From the NCBI RefSeq assembly GCF_030285625.1, contig NZ_CP127294.1:8092001-8156000 (forward strand): a stretch of 64,000 nucleotides of DNA. The letters are read 5' to 3'. The translations under genes and the position numbers were made by a program. The notes below the pieces were generated by a model that worked only from the letters and a program-made list of their open reading frames with translations, ran no database searches and had not been told where the DNA came from. Of this stretch, positions 7,094-16,859 are shown piece after piece. Source of the stretch: Amycolatopsis sp. 2-15. GTDB lineage: Bacteria > Actinomycetota > Actinomycetes > Mycobacteriales > Pseudonocardiaceae. Every line of letters starts with the position of its first letter. Position 1 is the stretch's first letter.

Positions 7094-8614
7094 ATGAACC
7101 GACGACGTTTCCGTGCGGCGCTCCTCCTGGCCACAGCACTCGCTCTGGGTGCCGCCTCGTGCGGCATCCAGCCGGCGAGCGCGGGCCGTGGCCCCGGCAC
7201 GATCATGATCGACACCGCCAACTACCCGTCCACACTGGACCCCGGCAAGCAGTACGACACCGACACGTACTCGGTGTACCGCAACATCTTCGACCAGCTG
7301 CTGCGCCGGAACCCGAAGACGAACGCGGTCGTGCCGTGGCTCGCCACGAAGTGGCGGCAGACCGATCCGCGCACCTGGCACTTCACCATGCGCCCCGGCG
7401 TGACCTTCAGCGACGGCAGCCCGCTCACCGCCGAAGACGCGGCGTACTCCATCAGCCGGATCCTGGACAAGAAGTTCGGCAGCCAGCAGTACGCGAACTT
7501 CTCGGTGATCGACAAGGCCACGGCCGCCGGCGGCGACCTCGTGGTGCACACTTCGGTCCCCTCCCCCACCCTGCTGAGCTACCTGACCACGCTCTCGGTA
7601 GTGCCGAAGGCCTACGTGCAGCGCGTCGGGGACAAGCAGTTCGCCGTGAAGCCGATCGGGTCCGGCCCGTTCGTGCTCCAATCGGCGACGGCGGGGTCCG
7701 AGGTCGTGCTCACGGCCAACCCGAAGTGGTGGGGCCCGCCCACACAGATCCGCACGGCCGTGTTCCGCGCGGTGCCCAACGTGGCCAGCCGCGTGGCCGA
7801 CCTGCAGTCGCGCAAGGTCGACCTCGCGACCACGCTCACGCCGGACGCCGCGGACCAGATCCGCCGCGACCCGACGCTGGCGATCCTGTCCACGCCCACC
7901 GAACGTGTCGCCTACCTCGCGTACAACACGATCAAGGGCGGCGCCACGAACGATCCGCGCGTGCGCAAGGCCATCGCCGAGGCGATCGATTACGACGCGC
8001 TGATCAAGAACCTCCAGCGCGGTTACGCCAAGCCGATCAACTCCATGGCCACGCCGCTCGCGTTCGGCTACGACAAGTCGTTGCCGGACAACCACCACGA
8101 TCCCGAGAACGCGAAACGCCTGCTGCAGGAAGCGCATGCCGTCGGCGCGAAGCTGGTGATGGCGACCTCGCCGTCGTTCGACCCGCAGGTGGTGCAGGCG
8201 ATCCAGGGCGATCTCGCCGCCGTGGGGCTGCAGGTGGAGATCCAGAACAGCGACCAGGCAACCTACCTGAAGAAGGTGCAGGACCCGTCGCACGAGTGGG
8301 GCTCGATCCGCTTCGGCAAGTGGTCGTGCTCGTGCCTCGACTCCGACGGCGTGATCTACCCGCTGTTCCACACCGGCGAGATCTGGAGCTCCTACAGCAA
8401 CCCCGACTTCGACAAGATCGTGGAGCAGGCGCGCGAGACGATCGACCCCGCGCAGCGGACCAAGCTGTACTCGCAGGCGTTCGAGCTGCTCAACCGCGAC
8501 CTGCCGGGCATCGGCTTGTTCCAGGCGTACGCGGTGTACGGCGCGAACTCGCGTCTGCAGTGGACACCCGATGCGTCGGAAAGCCTGTTCCTCGACCAGA
8601 TGAAGGTGAGCTGA
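7094..8614 (+). CDS. Oligopeptide-type ABC transporter substrate-binding lipoprotein (family 5)
   Basis: The 506-residue precursor has a lipoprotein signal peptide with Cys23 (GAASCG). The mature protein has the family 5 (DppA/OppA) pattern: NYPSTLDPGKQYDTD near the start, then WHFTMRPGVTFSDGSPLTAED. It should capture peptides, opines or other amide-linked solutes at the membrane surface. It is the first gene of a long operon: both permeases follow immediately and both ATPases lie downstream. The intervening enzymes suggest the cargo is a substrate for the SDR, deacetylase or acylase (inference). Confidence 0.88.
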   Translation: MNRRRFRAALLLATALALGAASCGIQPASAGRGPGTIMIDTANYPSTLDPGKQYDTDTYSVYRNIFDQLLRRNPKTNAVVPWLATKWRQTDPRTWHFTMRPGVTFSDGSPLTAEDAAYSISRILDKKFGSQQYANFSVIDKATAAGGDLVVHTSVPSPTLLSYLTTLSVVPKAYVQRVGDKQFAVKPIGSGPFVLQSATAGSEVVLTANPKWWGPPTQIRTAVFRAVPNVASRVADLQSRKVDLATTLTPDAADQIRRDPTLAILSTPTERVAYLAYNTIKGGATNDPRVRKAIAEAIDYDALIKNLQRGYAKPINSMATPLAFGYDKSLPDNHHDPENAKRLLQEAHAVGAKLVMATSPSFDPQVVQAIQGDLAAVGLQVEIQNSDQATYLKKVQDPSHEWGSIRFGKWSCSCLDSDGVIYPLFHTGEIWSSYSNPDFDKIVEQARETIDPAQRTKLYSQAFELLNRDLPGIGLFQAYAVYGANSRLQWTPDASESLFLDQMKVS

Positions 8615-8615
8615 C

Positions 8616-9605
8616 ATGACGGCGATCGCAGTGCCGGCCCGCCGGAGGCGGACGAGGAGCCTGCCGGCGACCCCGCGCTACGTCGCGGGCCGGCTGGGCC
8701 AGGCCGTGCTCGCGCTGTTCGGCGTGACCACCATCGTGTTCTTCGCGCTGCGCCTCTCCGGCGACCCGGCCCGGTTGCTCGTGCCCGAAGGCGCCACGGC
8801 GGCCGACATCGAGCGGGTGCGCGAGCAGCTCGGCCTGAGTGATTCCCTGTGGCACCAGTACCTTTCGTTCCTCGGCAACGCCGTGCGCGGCGACCTCGGG
8901 TACTCGTACGTGCAGAACCGGCCGGCGACGGCGCTGATCGCCGAGCGGCTGCCCTACACCGCGAACCTCGCGGTGGCCGCGCTGATCCTGTCGGTGGTGT
9001 TCGGCGTGGTGATCGGGGTGATCACGGCGCTCAAACGCGGCCGCTGGCAGGAACGTGTGCTGATGCCGATCGTGCTGGTCGGACAGGCGATGCCGGCGTT
9101 CTGGACCGGGCTGCTGCTCGTGCTCGTGTTCTCGGTGGCGCTGCGCTGGCTGCCTTCCACCGGGTACGACGGGCCGCTTTCCTTGCTGCTGCCCGCCGTC
9201 ACACTCGCGTCGCTGTCGGCGGCGGCGATCGCCCGCGTGACGCGCGGCGCGGTGCTGGAACAGCTGTCGCAGGACTACGTGCGCACCGCGCGGGCCAAGG
9301 GCGCGAGCACCACCCGGCTGGTGCTGCGCCACCTCGCGCGCAACAGCGCGATCCCGGTGCTCACCGTCGCCGCGCTGGAGCTGGCCAACCTGCTCGGCGG
9401 CGCGGTGGTGACCGAGGTGATCTTCGCGTGGCCGGGCATCGGCCAGCTGACGATCCAGTCGGTGTCGGCGCGAGACTTCCCGGTGGTGCAGGCGATCGTG
9501 CTGTTCGCCTCGGCGGTGTACATCGTGATCAACCTGCTGACCGACCTGCTCTACGGCGTGATCGACCGGCGCGTCGCCACCGGCGGCAACGGAGGTGCGG
9601 CATGA
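8616..9605 (+). CDS. Oligopeptide-type ABC transporter permease, DppB family
   Basis: The 329-residue integral membrane protein begins 1 bp after the binding-protein stop. It shows the DppB pattern: VAGRLGQAVLALFGVTTIVF as first helix, the periplasmic segment LGLSDSLWHQYLSFLGNAVR, about six membrane helices, and the EAA loop DYVRTARAKGAS that contacts the ATPase. It forms the channel with the next gene product, whose start overlaps its stop (ATGA). Confidence 0.9.
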   Translation: MTAIAVPARRRRTRSLPATPRYVAGRLGQAVLALFGVTTIVFFALRLSGDPARLLVPEGATAADIERVREQLGLSDSLWHQYLSFLGNAVRGDLGYSYVQNRPATALIAERLPYTANLAVAALILSVVFGVVIGVITALKRGRWQERVLMPIVLVGQAMPAFWTGLLLVLVFSVALRWLPSTGYDGPLSLLLPAVTLASLSAAAIARVTRGAVLEQLSQDYVRTARAKGASTTRLVLRHLARNSAIPVLTVAALELANLLGGAVVTEVIFAWPGIGQLTIQSVSARDFPVVQAIVLFASAVYIVINLLTDLLYGVIDRRVATGGNGGAA

Positions 9606-10456
9606 ACCGGCGGGCGATCGTCATTCCCCTGGTCGTACTCGCGATCTACGTGCTGGCCGCGGTGTTCGCACCGCTGCTGGCGCCGTTCGACCCCGACAAG
9701 GTCACGCTCGCGCAGCGGCTGCTGCCGCCGGGCGGGCACCACTGGCTCGGCACCGACGCGCTCGGGCGCGACGTGCTCTCCCGCGTCATCTACGGCACGC
9801 AGGTCTCGCTGCTCGTCGCGATCGGTGCCGTGGTGGCCGGCGGTGTCGTCGGCATCGCGCTCGGCGTGCTCGCGGGCTGGCGCGGGGGCTGGCTCGGTGC
9901 GGTGATCATGCGCTTGGTCGACATCGTGCTGTCGGTGCCGTTTCTCCTGCTGGCGATCCTCGTGGTCGCGGTGCTCGGGCCGAGCCTGCTCAACGTGGTG
10001 GTGTGCCTGGCGCTCGTGCGCTGGCCGCGCTACGCCCGCGTCGCCCACTCCGCGACGCTTCAGGCCCGCGGCCGCGGGTTCGTCCGCGCGGCCACCGCGA
10101 CCGGCGCGCCCGCGTGGTGGATCGTGGTGCGCCACGTGCTGCCCGAGGTGCTGCCGGTCTCCATTGTGGTCGCCACGCTGGAGCTGGGGCTCATGGTGAT
10201 CTACGAGGCCTCGCTGTCGTTCCTGGGCCTCGGTGTCCAGCCGCCCACCGCGTCGTGGGGCTCGATCCTTTCCGACGGCCAGCAGTACATCGCGTCGGCG
10301 TGGTGGCTCGCGACCTTCCCGGGCATCGCGTTGTTCCTGCTCGTGCTGGCCGTGAACCTGCTGGGCGACGCGGCCCGCGACCGACTGGACCCGGCGAAAC
10401 GCGCCGAGCTGCCGCGCCCGCGGCTGCTGCGCAGGATGGCGAGGCAGACCGCATGA
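9602..10456 (+). CDS. Oligopeptide-type ABC transporter permease, DppC family
   Basis: The 284-residue permease overlaps the previous gene by 4 bp. Diagnostic DppC features are the early periplasmic motif HHWLGTDALGRDVLSRVIYG and the C-terminal SFLGLGVQPPTASWGSIL, with about five to six helices. It pairs with the DppB-type subunit. Its stop overlaps the SDR start (ATGA), showing that enzyme genes are embedded in the transporter operon. Confidence 0.9.
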   Translation: MNRRAIVIPLVVLAIYVLAAVFAPLLAPFDPDKVTLAQRLLPPGGHHWLGTDALGRDVLSRVIYGTQVSLLVAIGAVVAGGVVGIALGVLAGWRGGWLGAVIMRLVDIVLSVPFLLLAILVVAVLGPSLLNVVVCLALVRWPRYARVAHSATLQARGRGFVRAATATGAPAWWIVVRHVLPEVLPVSIVVATLELGLMVIYEASLSFLGLGVQPPTASWGSILSDGQQYIASAWWLATFPGIALFLLVLAVNLLGDAARDRLDPAKRAELPRPRLLRRMARQTA

Positions 10457-11229
10457 TCCCCGACTACCGAGGCGAGTTCACCGGCAAGCGCGTGGTCATC
10501 ACGGGCGCGGCCGGGCTGATCGGCACGTGGACGGCCGAGGCCTTCCACGCCGAAGGCGCCGAGTTGCTGTTGTCCGACAACCGGGCCGAGCCGGTGCAGG
10601 AGCTGGCGAAACGGCTGGGCGCGCACGCGGCGGTGGCCGACCTGACCACCGGCGCCGGCGTCGACGAGCTGATCGCGGCGATCGACGAGCACTGGCCGAC
10701 GGCCGACATCCTCGTCAACAACGCCGGCATCTACCCGCGCACGCCGGTCGCCACCACCGAGCGCGAGACGGTGGAGACGATCTTCGCCGTCAACGTTCTC
10801 GCGCCCTACCAGCTGGCGCGGCACGTGATCGCGACGATGACCGCCACCGGCACCCAGGGTTGCATCGTCAACCTGTCGTCCGGCGCGGCGAAACGCCCGA
10901 CCCGCACCGGCGGCGTCTACTCCGCGAGCAAGGCGGCACTGGAGATGCTCACGCGGTCGCTGGCCCTCGAGACGGGTGAGGCCGGGATCCGCGTCAACAG
11001 CGTCGGCCCCGGGTTCGCGCCCGGCAGTGAGGTCAGCGAGCTGCCGGACGAACACGTCGCCAAGATGCGCCGGGCGATCCCGCTCGGGCGCACGTCCGGG
11101 CCCGGCGACGCGCCGTCGGCGATCCTGTGGCTGTGCTCCAGTGCCGCGTCGTTCGTCACCGGCACCACCCTCGACGTCGACGGCGGGCGCACCGCCGGCG
11201 ACTTCACCCCCTCCGGAGGTGCGTCGTGA
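10453..11229 (+). CDS. SDR-family oxidoreductase
   Basis: The 258-residue classical short-chain dehydrogenase has the nucleotide-binding TGAAGLIG near residue 18, NNAG in the fourth strand, catalytic YSASK, and a C-terminal TGTTLDVDGG. An acidic residue after the second strand (LSDNRAE) favours NAD over NADP. It probably oxidises or reduces a hydroxyl/keto group of the imported compound or a breakdown product. It is translationally coupled on both sides, overlapping the permease by 4 bp and the deacetylase start (GTGA). Confidence 0.88.
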   Translation: MIPDYRGEFTGKRVVITGAAGLIGTWTAEAFHAEGAELLLSDNRAEPVQELAKRLGAHAAVADLTTGAGVDELIAAIDEHWPTADILVNNAGIYPRTPVATTERETVETIFAVNVLAPYQLARHVIATMTATGTQGCIVNLSSGAAKRPTRTGGVYSASKAALEMLTRSLALETGEAGIRVNSVGPGFAPGSEVSELPDEHVAKMRRAIPLGRTSGPGDAPSAILWLCSSAASFVTGTTLDVDGGRTAGDFTPSGGAS

Positions 11230-12071
11230 CCTACCCCTGGCCCGGCGGCGCCCGCGCGGCCGTGTGCTTCACGCTCGATTTCGACGGCGAATCGCCGCAC
11301 CTGTGGCGCACGCGGGAAAACCCGCCCGCGTCCGTGGGTGAGCTGGAGCAGCGGCGCTACGGCCCGCGGCGCGGGATCCACAACCTGCTGTCCATGATGG
11401 ACAACCTGCACCTGCGGGCGACGGTCTTCGTGCCCGGCTGGATCGCCGACCGCTACCCGGAGCAGGTGGCCGCGGTCCACGCCCGCGGGCACGAGCTGGC
11501 CCTGCACGGCTGGTGCCACGAAGCACCGACGGGCCTGACGCGCGACGAGCTGCGCCGCACGCTGAACCGCGCCGCGGACACGCTCACGGCGATCACCGGC
11601 GAACGGCCGGTCGGCTACCGCTCCCCCAGCTGGGACATGACCACCGACGTCTTCCCGGTTCTGCACGAGCTCGGCCTGACCTACGACAGTTCGCTGATGG
11701 GCGAGGACCGGCCCTACCTCGTCGACGACCTCGTGGAGGTCCCCGTCGACTGGGCCACCGACGACGCGCCCTACTACCGCTACGTCGGCGGGGATCCGCG
11801 GCCACCCACGACGACGCCCGAGGTGCTGTCCGGCTGGGCCGCCGAGATCGCGGCGGCGAAGAAGCTCGGCTCGTTGTGCATGATCACCGTCCACCCGTGG
11901 CTGTCGGGCCGCCCCGCCCGCGTGGCCGCGCTGGAAGCGCTGCTCGCCCCCGTCGTCGCCGACGACGGGCTGGCCACCCCCACCACTGGCGTGCTCGCGG
12001 CGCACCACCGCGAGCACGGCGCCGGATACGAAGTCCCCCTCGAAGAGTTGGGCAGGCCCGGTCATGACTGA
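11226..12071 (+). CDS. Polysaccharide deacetylase / NodB-fold hydrolase
   Basis: The 281-residue product starts at a GTG overlapping the SDR stop, 5 bases after GGAGGT. NodB-fold motifs are visible: FTLDFDGE with the metal/catalytic Asp residues, HELALHGWCHE with the His pair, and GYRSPSWDM. There is no signal peptide, so action on cell-wall polysaccharide is unlikely. Cytoplasmic members (the PuuE allantoinase-like branch) hydrolyse C-N bonds of small amides, which fits an operon carrying a penicillin-acylase homologue. The exact substrate is unknown. Confidence 0.82.
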   Translation: MTYPWPGGARAAVCFTLDFDGESPHLWRTRENPPASVGELEQRRYGPRRGIHNLLSMMDNLHLRATVFVPGWIADRYPEQVAAVHARGHELALHGWCHEAPTGLTRDELRRTLNRAADTLTAITGERPVGYRSPSWDMTTDVFPVLHELGLTYDSSLMGEDRPYLVDDLVEVPVDWATDDAPYYRYVGGDPRPPTTTPEVLSGWAAEIAAAKKLGSLCMITVHPWLSGRPARVAALEALLAPVVADDGLATPTTGVLAAHHREHGAGYEVPLEELGRPGHD

Positions 12072-13017
12072 GCTGCTGGAAGTACAGGACCTGAAGGTGT
12101 CGTTCGGGGCCGGCCGCGAAGCCGTGCGCGGGGTCGACCTCACCGTCGGCCGCGGCGAAACCCTCGCCGTGGTCGGGGAATCCGGCTGCGGCAAGAGCCT
12201 CACCGCGCTGTCGCTGCTCGGCCTCGAACCGGCCGCCGCGCAGGTGACGGGGTCGGCGAAGCTGGCCGGCACGGAGCTCATCGGCCGCGGCGAACGCGAG
12301 CTGCGGCGCCTGCGCGGCACGCGGGCGGCGATGATCTTCCAGGACCCGATGAGCTCGTTGAACCCCACGACCCGCATCGGCACGCAGATCGCCGAGGTGC
12401 TGGCCATCCACTCGCCGACGCGCCGCTCGGCCCGGCTGCGACAGGCCGTGGAGCTCATGGAGTCCGTGGGCATCACCGACGCCGCGGCGCGCGCGCGGCA
12501 GATGCCGCACGAGCTCTCCGGCGGCATGCGCCAGCGCGTGATGATCTCGATCGCGCTGGCGGGCAGTCCCGAGCTGCTCATCGCGGACGAGCCCACCACG
12601 GCGCTCGACGTGACCGTGCAGGCCCAGGTTCTCGCGCTGCTGCGGGAACGCACGCGGGACACGGCGCTGCTGTTCATCACGCACGACATGGGTGTGGTCG
12701 CGGAGATCGCCGACCGCGTCGCGGTGATGTACGCGGGGAAGGTCGTGGAGACCGGCACCGTGCGCGAAGTCCTCGAAGCCCCGCGCCATCCCTACACCGC
12801 GGCGCTGCTGCGCTCGGTGCCCGATCCCGACCGCCCGGCGGCCGGGGAGCTGCCCACCATTCCCGGGCAGGTCCCCGCCGTCGGTGCGGTGCTCGAGGGC
12901 TGCCCGTTCCGGCCCCGGTGCGACCACGCCGACGAAACGTGTGCCGCGGCCCCGGCGCTCGTCGAAGGTGTCGCGTGCTGGCACCCGGTGTCCCGCGAAT
13001 CCCAGGAGGTGGCGTGA
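12064..13017 (+). CDS. Oligopeptide-type ABC transporter ATPase, DppD family
   Basis: The 317-residue ATPase has Walker A GESGCGKS near residue 40, Q-loop IFQDPMSSLNP, signature LSGGMRQR, Walker B LLIADEPTTALD, and the H-loop His in FITHDMG. The C-terminal oligopeptide-transporter extension has the Cys cluster CPFRPRCDHADETC seen in DppD/OppD proteins, some of which carry an Fe-S cluster. It powers the permease pair. It overlaps the deacetylase by 8 bp and the next ATPase start by one base. Confidence 0.92.
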   Translation: MTELLEVQDLKVSFGAGREAVRGVDLTVGRGETLAVVGESGCGKSLTALSLLGLEPAAAQVTGSAKLAGTELIGRGERELRRLRGTRAAMIFQDPMSSLNPTTRIGTQIAEVLAIHSPTRRSARLRQAVELMESVGITDAAARARQMPHELSGGMRQRVMISIALAGSPELLIADEPTTALDVTVQAQVLALLRERTRDTALLFITHDMGVVAEIADRVAVMYAGKVVETGTVREVLEAPRHPYTAALLRSVPDPDRPAAGELPTIPGQVPAVGAVLEGCPFRPRCDHADETCAAAPALVEGVACWHPVSRESQEVA

Positions 13018-13982
13018 TGACGGATCTCGTGGTCGCGGAAGGACTGGTGAAGCGTTACCCGGTGCGCGGCGGCACGGTCGCGGCCGTCGACGGTGTGAGC
13101 CTGCGCGTCGAGCAGGGCACCACGCTCGCGCTCGTCGGCGAGTCCGGCTGCGGGAAGTCGACCACCGGGCGGCTGCTGCTCGCGCTGGAACGACCCGACG
13201 AAGGCAGCGTGGAAGTCGCGGGGCAGGCCGTGCACTCGATCGGCAAGAAGCAGCTGCGTGAGCTGCGGCGCACGATGCAGCCGGTGTTCCAGGACCCGTA
13301 CGACTCCCTCAACGGCCGCATGACCGTGGGCCAGATCGTCTCGGAACCCCTGCGCGTGCACCACTTCCGCGGCGATCTCGACGCGCGCGTGCGGGAGCTG
13401 CTCGAAGCCGTGACACTCGCGCCGGAGCTCGCGCAGCGCTACCCGCACGAGCTCTCGGGTGGGCAGCGCCAGCGCGTGGCGATCGCGCGCGCCATCGCGC
13501 TCGACCCGGAGTTCCTCGTGTGCGACGAGCCGGTGTCCGCGCTGGACGTCTCGGTGCAGGCGCAGGTGGTGAACCTGTTGCGGCGCCTGCAGGACGAGCG
13601 CGGGATCACGTACCTGTTCATCAGCCACGACCTCGCGCTGGTGCGCCACCTCGCCCACCGTGTCGCGGTGATGTACCTCGGCCGGATCGTGGAGGAGGGC
13701 GAGACCGAGGAGCTGTTCGCCGACCCGCGCCACCCGTACACGCAGCTGCTGCTCGCCGCCGCGCCCCGGCCGCGCGTGCGTGACCACGACCGGGAAGAGC
13801 CCGTGGAGCAGCTCGGTGAAGCGACGAGTGCATTGTCGCGATCGGGCGGTTGCTCGTTCGCCCCGCGCTGCCCGCTGGCCACGGACCGGTGCCACACCGA
13901 GGATCCCGCGCTGCGGCCGCTCGCGGACACGCGCGCCGCCGCGTGCCACTACGCCGAGACCGCGCGGGTCGGGGCCGCATGA
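13017..13982 (+). CDS. Oligopeptide-type ABC transporter ATPase, DppF family
   Basis: The second ATPase, 321 residues, has Walker A GESGCGKS, Q-loop VFQDPYDSLN, signature LSGGQRQR, Walker B FLVCDEPVSALD and H-loop FISHDLA. It ends with the C-rich tail CSFAPRCPLATDRC. It forms the ATPase heterodimer with the preceding gene product. The ATG lies 8 bases after CCAGGAGG and overlaps the previous stop. The penicillin-acylase gene begins inside its stop region. Confidence 0.92.
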   Translation: MTDLVVAEGLVKRYPVRGGTVAAVDGVSLRVEQGTTLALVGESGCGKSTTGRLLLALERPDEGSVEVAGQAVHSIGKKQLRELRRTMQPVFQDPYDSLNGRMTVGQIVSEPLRVHHFRGDLDARVRELLEAVTLAPELAQRYPHELSGGQRQRVAIARAIALDPEFLVCDEPVSALDVSVQAQVVNLLRRLQDERGITYLFISHDLALVRHLAHRVAVMYLGRIVEEGETEELFADPRHPYTQLLLAAAPRPRVRDHDREEPVEQLGEATSALSRSGGCSFAPRCPLATDRCHTEDPALRPLADTRAAACHYAETARVGAA

Positions 13983-16198
13983 TCACTCGTGACGAGTACG
14001 GAATTCCGTCGGTGGTGGCGGAAACCGAGGACCAGGCGTGGTTCGAGCTCGGCCGCGCCGCCGCCGAGGACCGCCTGTGGCAGCTGGAGTACGACCGCCG
14101 CCGCGCGGCGGGCCGGTGGGCCGAGGTCGTGGGCGAGCCGGCCGTGGCCGCCGACCGGCTCGCGCGCCGGCTGCGCCTCGCCGACGCCGCCGACCGAGAC
14201 CTGGCGGCCATGGACCCCGCCACGCTCGCGACGTTCGAGCACTACGCGGCGGGCCTCAACGCCCACGTCGCGGAGCACGGCACCGGGGTCGAGCACGAAC
14301 GTGGCGGCATCGGCTGGGAACCGTGGACACCCCGGGATTCCCTGCTGATGTTCAAGATCCGCCACGTGCTGATGGGCGTGTGGCAGTACAAGATCGCCCG
14401 CGCCGTGCTGCGCGCTACGGCCGGCGCCGAGGCGGCGGCGAAGCTGGACCCGCGGCCGCTGCCGGGCATGCGCGTCACCGTGCCGCCGCTGGGCCGGGTC
14501 GACGACGCCCGCGCGAACCTGTTCGAGCAGGCCCGCGCCGACGTCGAGGCGGCGGCCGGCCACCTCGGGTTCCTGAGCGAGTCCGAAGGCGGGTCCAACG
14601 CATGGGTGCTCGGCGGAAGCCGCACCGCGAGCGGGAAACCGTTGCTGGTCAACGACTCCCACCGTGCGCTGGACGTGCCGAACACCTACTGGCAGGCCCA
14701 CGTGCGCTGCCCGGAGTTCACGGTGTCCGGCGCGACCTTCCCCGGCCTGCCGGGCTTCCCGCACTTCGGCCACAACGGCCGCGTCGGCTGGGCCATCACC
14801 AACGCCGCTGCCGACGCACAGGATCTCTACGTGGAGCACTTCCGCGGCGAGCAGGTGCGCACGGCCGACGGCTGGGTGGCCGCGTCCGTGCGCGACGAGG
14901 TCATCCACGTGCGCGACGGCGAGGACCGCGTCGAACGCTGCTGGCTGACCCCGAACGGTCCCGTCGTGCACGGCGACCCCGCGAGCGGCGCGGCCCTGTC
15001 GCTGCGCTGGACGGCCACCGACGGCGCGTGCGAGCAGTTCGGTGTGCTGCGCCGGATGCTGCTCGCCCCCGACGTGCCTACGCTGCTCGACGCACAGGAC
15101 GGCTGGGTCGACCCGGTCAACAACCTGCTGGCCGCCGACAACAACGGACACGGCGGGCACGTCGGCTACCTGCTGCGCGGGCAGCTCCCGGCACGCGACA
15201 ACCACGCCGCGACGCAGCTGCCCGTGCCCGGCTGGGAGGCCGCGCACCGCTGGCGCGGCCGGGTGCCGTTCGGCGAGATGCCGCGGACAGAGGACCCGCC
15301 GGAAGACCTCATCGTCACGTCGAACAACACGGTCACCGCCGCCACCCACCCGGTCATCTCCCACGCCGTCAACGATTCCTACCGCTCCGAGCGCATCCAC
15401 GAGCTGGCCGCCGCGGCCGGCCCCGCGACGGCCGACGACATGCGCGCGTGGCAGGGCGACACGACGTCGGTCGCGGCCCGCCGTTGGGCGGAGCTGCTCG
15501 ATCGGCGCGGGCCGTTTTCCGGAGACGCGGAGCGGGCCCGCGCCGTGATCGTGGCCGGCCGGGGCGACCTCGGGCCGGGCGAGGCCACCGGGCTCGTGCA
15601 CGCGTGCTTCCGCCGCGAGGTCGCCGCGCGCGTGCTGGACGCCGAGGTCGGCGCGGACACGCGGGCGTGGCTGATGAAGTGCGGGCTGCCGGGCATACCG
15701 GTGGTGCTGCGCCGGTGGTTCGCGAGCCTGACCTGGCCGCGCGAGGGCGAGTGGCCCGCCGAGGGGCTCGGCGACGACCTGCTCGCCGACGCGCTCACCG
15801 CGGCCTGGCGCCGCGTGGCGGAAACGGGCCCGCGGCCGTGGGGCGAGGTCCACCGCACGGCGGCGAAGCACCCACTGCACCCCGTGGTCGGCGCGGAGTT
15901 CGACCCGCCGGCCGTCGGCATCGGCGGTGACAACGAGACGATCCAGAACGGCGCCTACGGCTGGATTCCCGGCGGGCGGTTCGACATCACCAACCTGTCC
16001 GTGTACCGGCAGGTGCTCGATCTGGCCGATCTCGGCGCCTCCGGCTGGGTGATTCCGGGCGGAGCGTCCGGCTCGCCCGGTTCCGCGCATTATTCTGACC
16101 AGCTGACCGCGTGGCAGCGCCACGAGCTCGTCCCGATGCACCCGCCCGCAACCACGGAAGACCCAGCCACGAAAGAGGAGCCGCGACCCGGTGACTGA
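13979..16198 (+). CDS. Penicillin acylase family protein (Ntn hydrolase)
   Basis: The 739-residue product has an alpha-region followed by EGGSNAWVLGG. Ser206 there would become the N-terminal nucleophile of the beta subunit after autocatalytic cleavage, as in penicillin G acylase and N-acyl-homoserine-lactone acylases. LVNDSHRALDVPNTYWQ and the later NNTVTAA supply family positions expected around the active site. Unlike most homologues it begins almost at the family core (RDEYGIPSV) with no signal peptide, so it should work in the cytoplasm after import. It would cleave an amide to release an acyl chain and an amine. The acyl-CoA dehydrogenase downstream could then handle the acyl part (inference). 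Confidence 0.87.
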   Translation: MITRDEYGIPSVVAETEDQAWFELGRAAAEDRLWQLEYDRRRAAGRWAEVVGEPAVAADRLARRLRLADAADRDLAAMDPATLATFEHYAAGLNAHVAEHGTGVEHERGGIGWEPWTPRDSLLMFKIRHVLMGVWQYKIARAVLRATAGAEAAAKLDPRPLPGMRVTVPPLGRVDDARANLFEQARADVEAAAGHLGFLSESEGGSNAWVLGGSRTASGKPLLVNDSHRALDVPNTYWQAHVRCPEFTVSGATFPGLPGFPHFGHNGRVGWAITNAAADAQDLYVEHFRGEQVRTADGWVAASVRDEVIHVRDGEDRVERCWLTPNGPVVHGDPASGAALSLRWTATDGACEQFGVLRRMLLAPDVPTLLDAQDGWVDPVNNLLAADNNGHGGHVGYLLRGQLPARDNHAATQLPVPGWEAAHRWRGRVPFGEMPRTEDPPEDLIVTSNNTVTAATHPVISHAVNDSYRSERIHELAAAAGPATADDMRAWQGDTTSVAARRWAELLDRRGPFSGDAERARAVIVAGRGDLGPGEATGLVHACFRREVAARVLDAEVGADTRAWLMKCGLPGIPVVLRRWFASLTWPREGEWPAEGLGDDLLADALTAAWRRVAETGPRPWGEVHRTAAKHPLHPVVGAEFDPPAVGIGGDNETIQNGAYGWIPGGRFDITNLSVYRQVLDLADLGASGWVIPGGASGSPGSAHYSDQLTAWQRHELVPMHPPATTEDPATKEEPRPGD

Positions 16199-16847
16199 CC
16201 AGCCTCCCGAACCGGCCAGCCTGGTCCGCACCGCGTACCAGGCGATCCGCGAGGCCGTGCTGGACCGGCAGCTGCTGCCCGGCGAGCGAGTGACCGTGCG
16301 GCCGCTGACCGAGCGCCTCGGCATCTCGCCGACGCCGGTCAAGGCCGCGCTGGCCATCCTCGAACGCGAGGGATTCCTCGTGGCGCGGCAGCACTCGGGG
16401 TACTTCGTCGCCGAGCTGACCGTTGCGGACATGCGCGACATCTACGAGCTGCGCTCGGCCGTCGACACGCTCGCCGCACGCGACATCGCCCGCACGCAGC
16501 CGGCGGAGCTGCTCGCCCGGCTGGCCGATCTCGTCTCCGGCCAGCAAGCGGCCCTGGCCGCCGGCGACGTGCCGCGCTACGCCGAACTAGACCGCGAGTT
16601 CCACGCGCTGATCTGGCAGGGCTCGGCCAACCGCCGCCTGCTGGCCATCGCCGACCTGCTCGGCGCGCAGCTGCAGCTGGGCCAGAACGTGACGATCGCC
16701 GTCCCCGGCCGCCCCGAGGCGAGCCTCGACGAGCACGGGGAGATCCTGGACGCGCTGCGCTCCGGCGACACGGCCGCCGCGGAGCAGGCGACGCGCCGGC
16801 ACGTCGCCCAGGTCATCCGGGCCTTGGAGTCGGCGCTGCCGGAATAA
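16191..16847 (+). CDS. GntR-family regulator (FCD subfamily) of the importer-acylase operon
   Basis: The 218-residue protein has an N-terminal wHTH (VRPLTERLGISPTPVKAALA) and an FCD ligand-binding domain whose metal/ligand positions include ELDREFHALIW. It starts at a GTG overlapping the acylase stop by 8 bp, so it is co-transcribed and probably autoregulates the operon. GATCTGA repeats in the operon leader are its most plausible target (inference). The ligand is expected to be the imported compound or a breakdown product. Confidence 0.86.
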   Translation: MTDQPPEPASLVRTAYQAIREAVLDRQLLPGERVTVRPLTERLGISPTPVKAALAILEREGFLVARQHSGYFVAELTVADMRDIYELRSAVDTLAARDIARTQPAELLARLADLVSGQQAALAAGDVPRYAELDREFHALIWQGSANRRLLAIADLLGAQLQLGQNVTIAVPGRPEASLDEHGEILDALRSGDTAAAEQATRRHVAQVIRALESALPE

Positions 16848-16859
16848 CGACACACGGAG

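Noticed and set aside
5600..8617. A 1005-codon open frame on the minus strand
   Set aside because: It lies antisense to the threonine-synthase-like and binding-protein genes, has Arg/His/Gly-rich composition and no domain. Long antisense frames are expected at this GC content.
13949..16441. An 830-codon minus-strand frame
   Set aside because: Antisense shadow of the penicillin-acylase and GntR genes, with low-complexity Arg/Gly/His composition.
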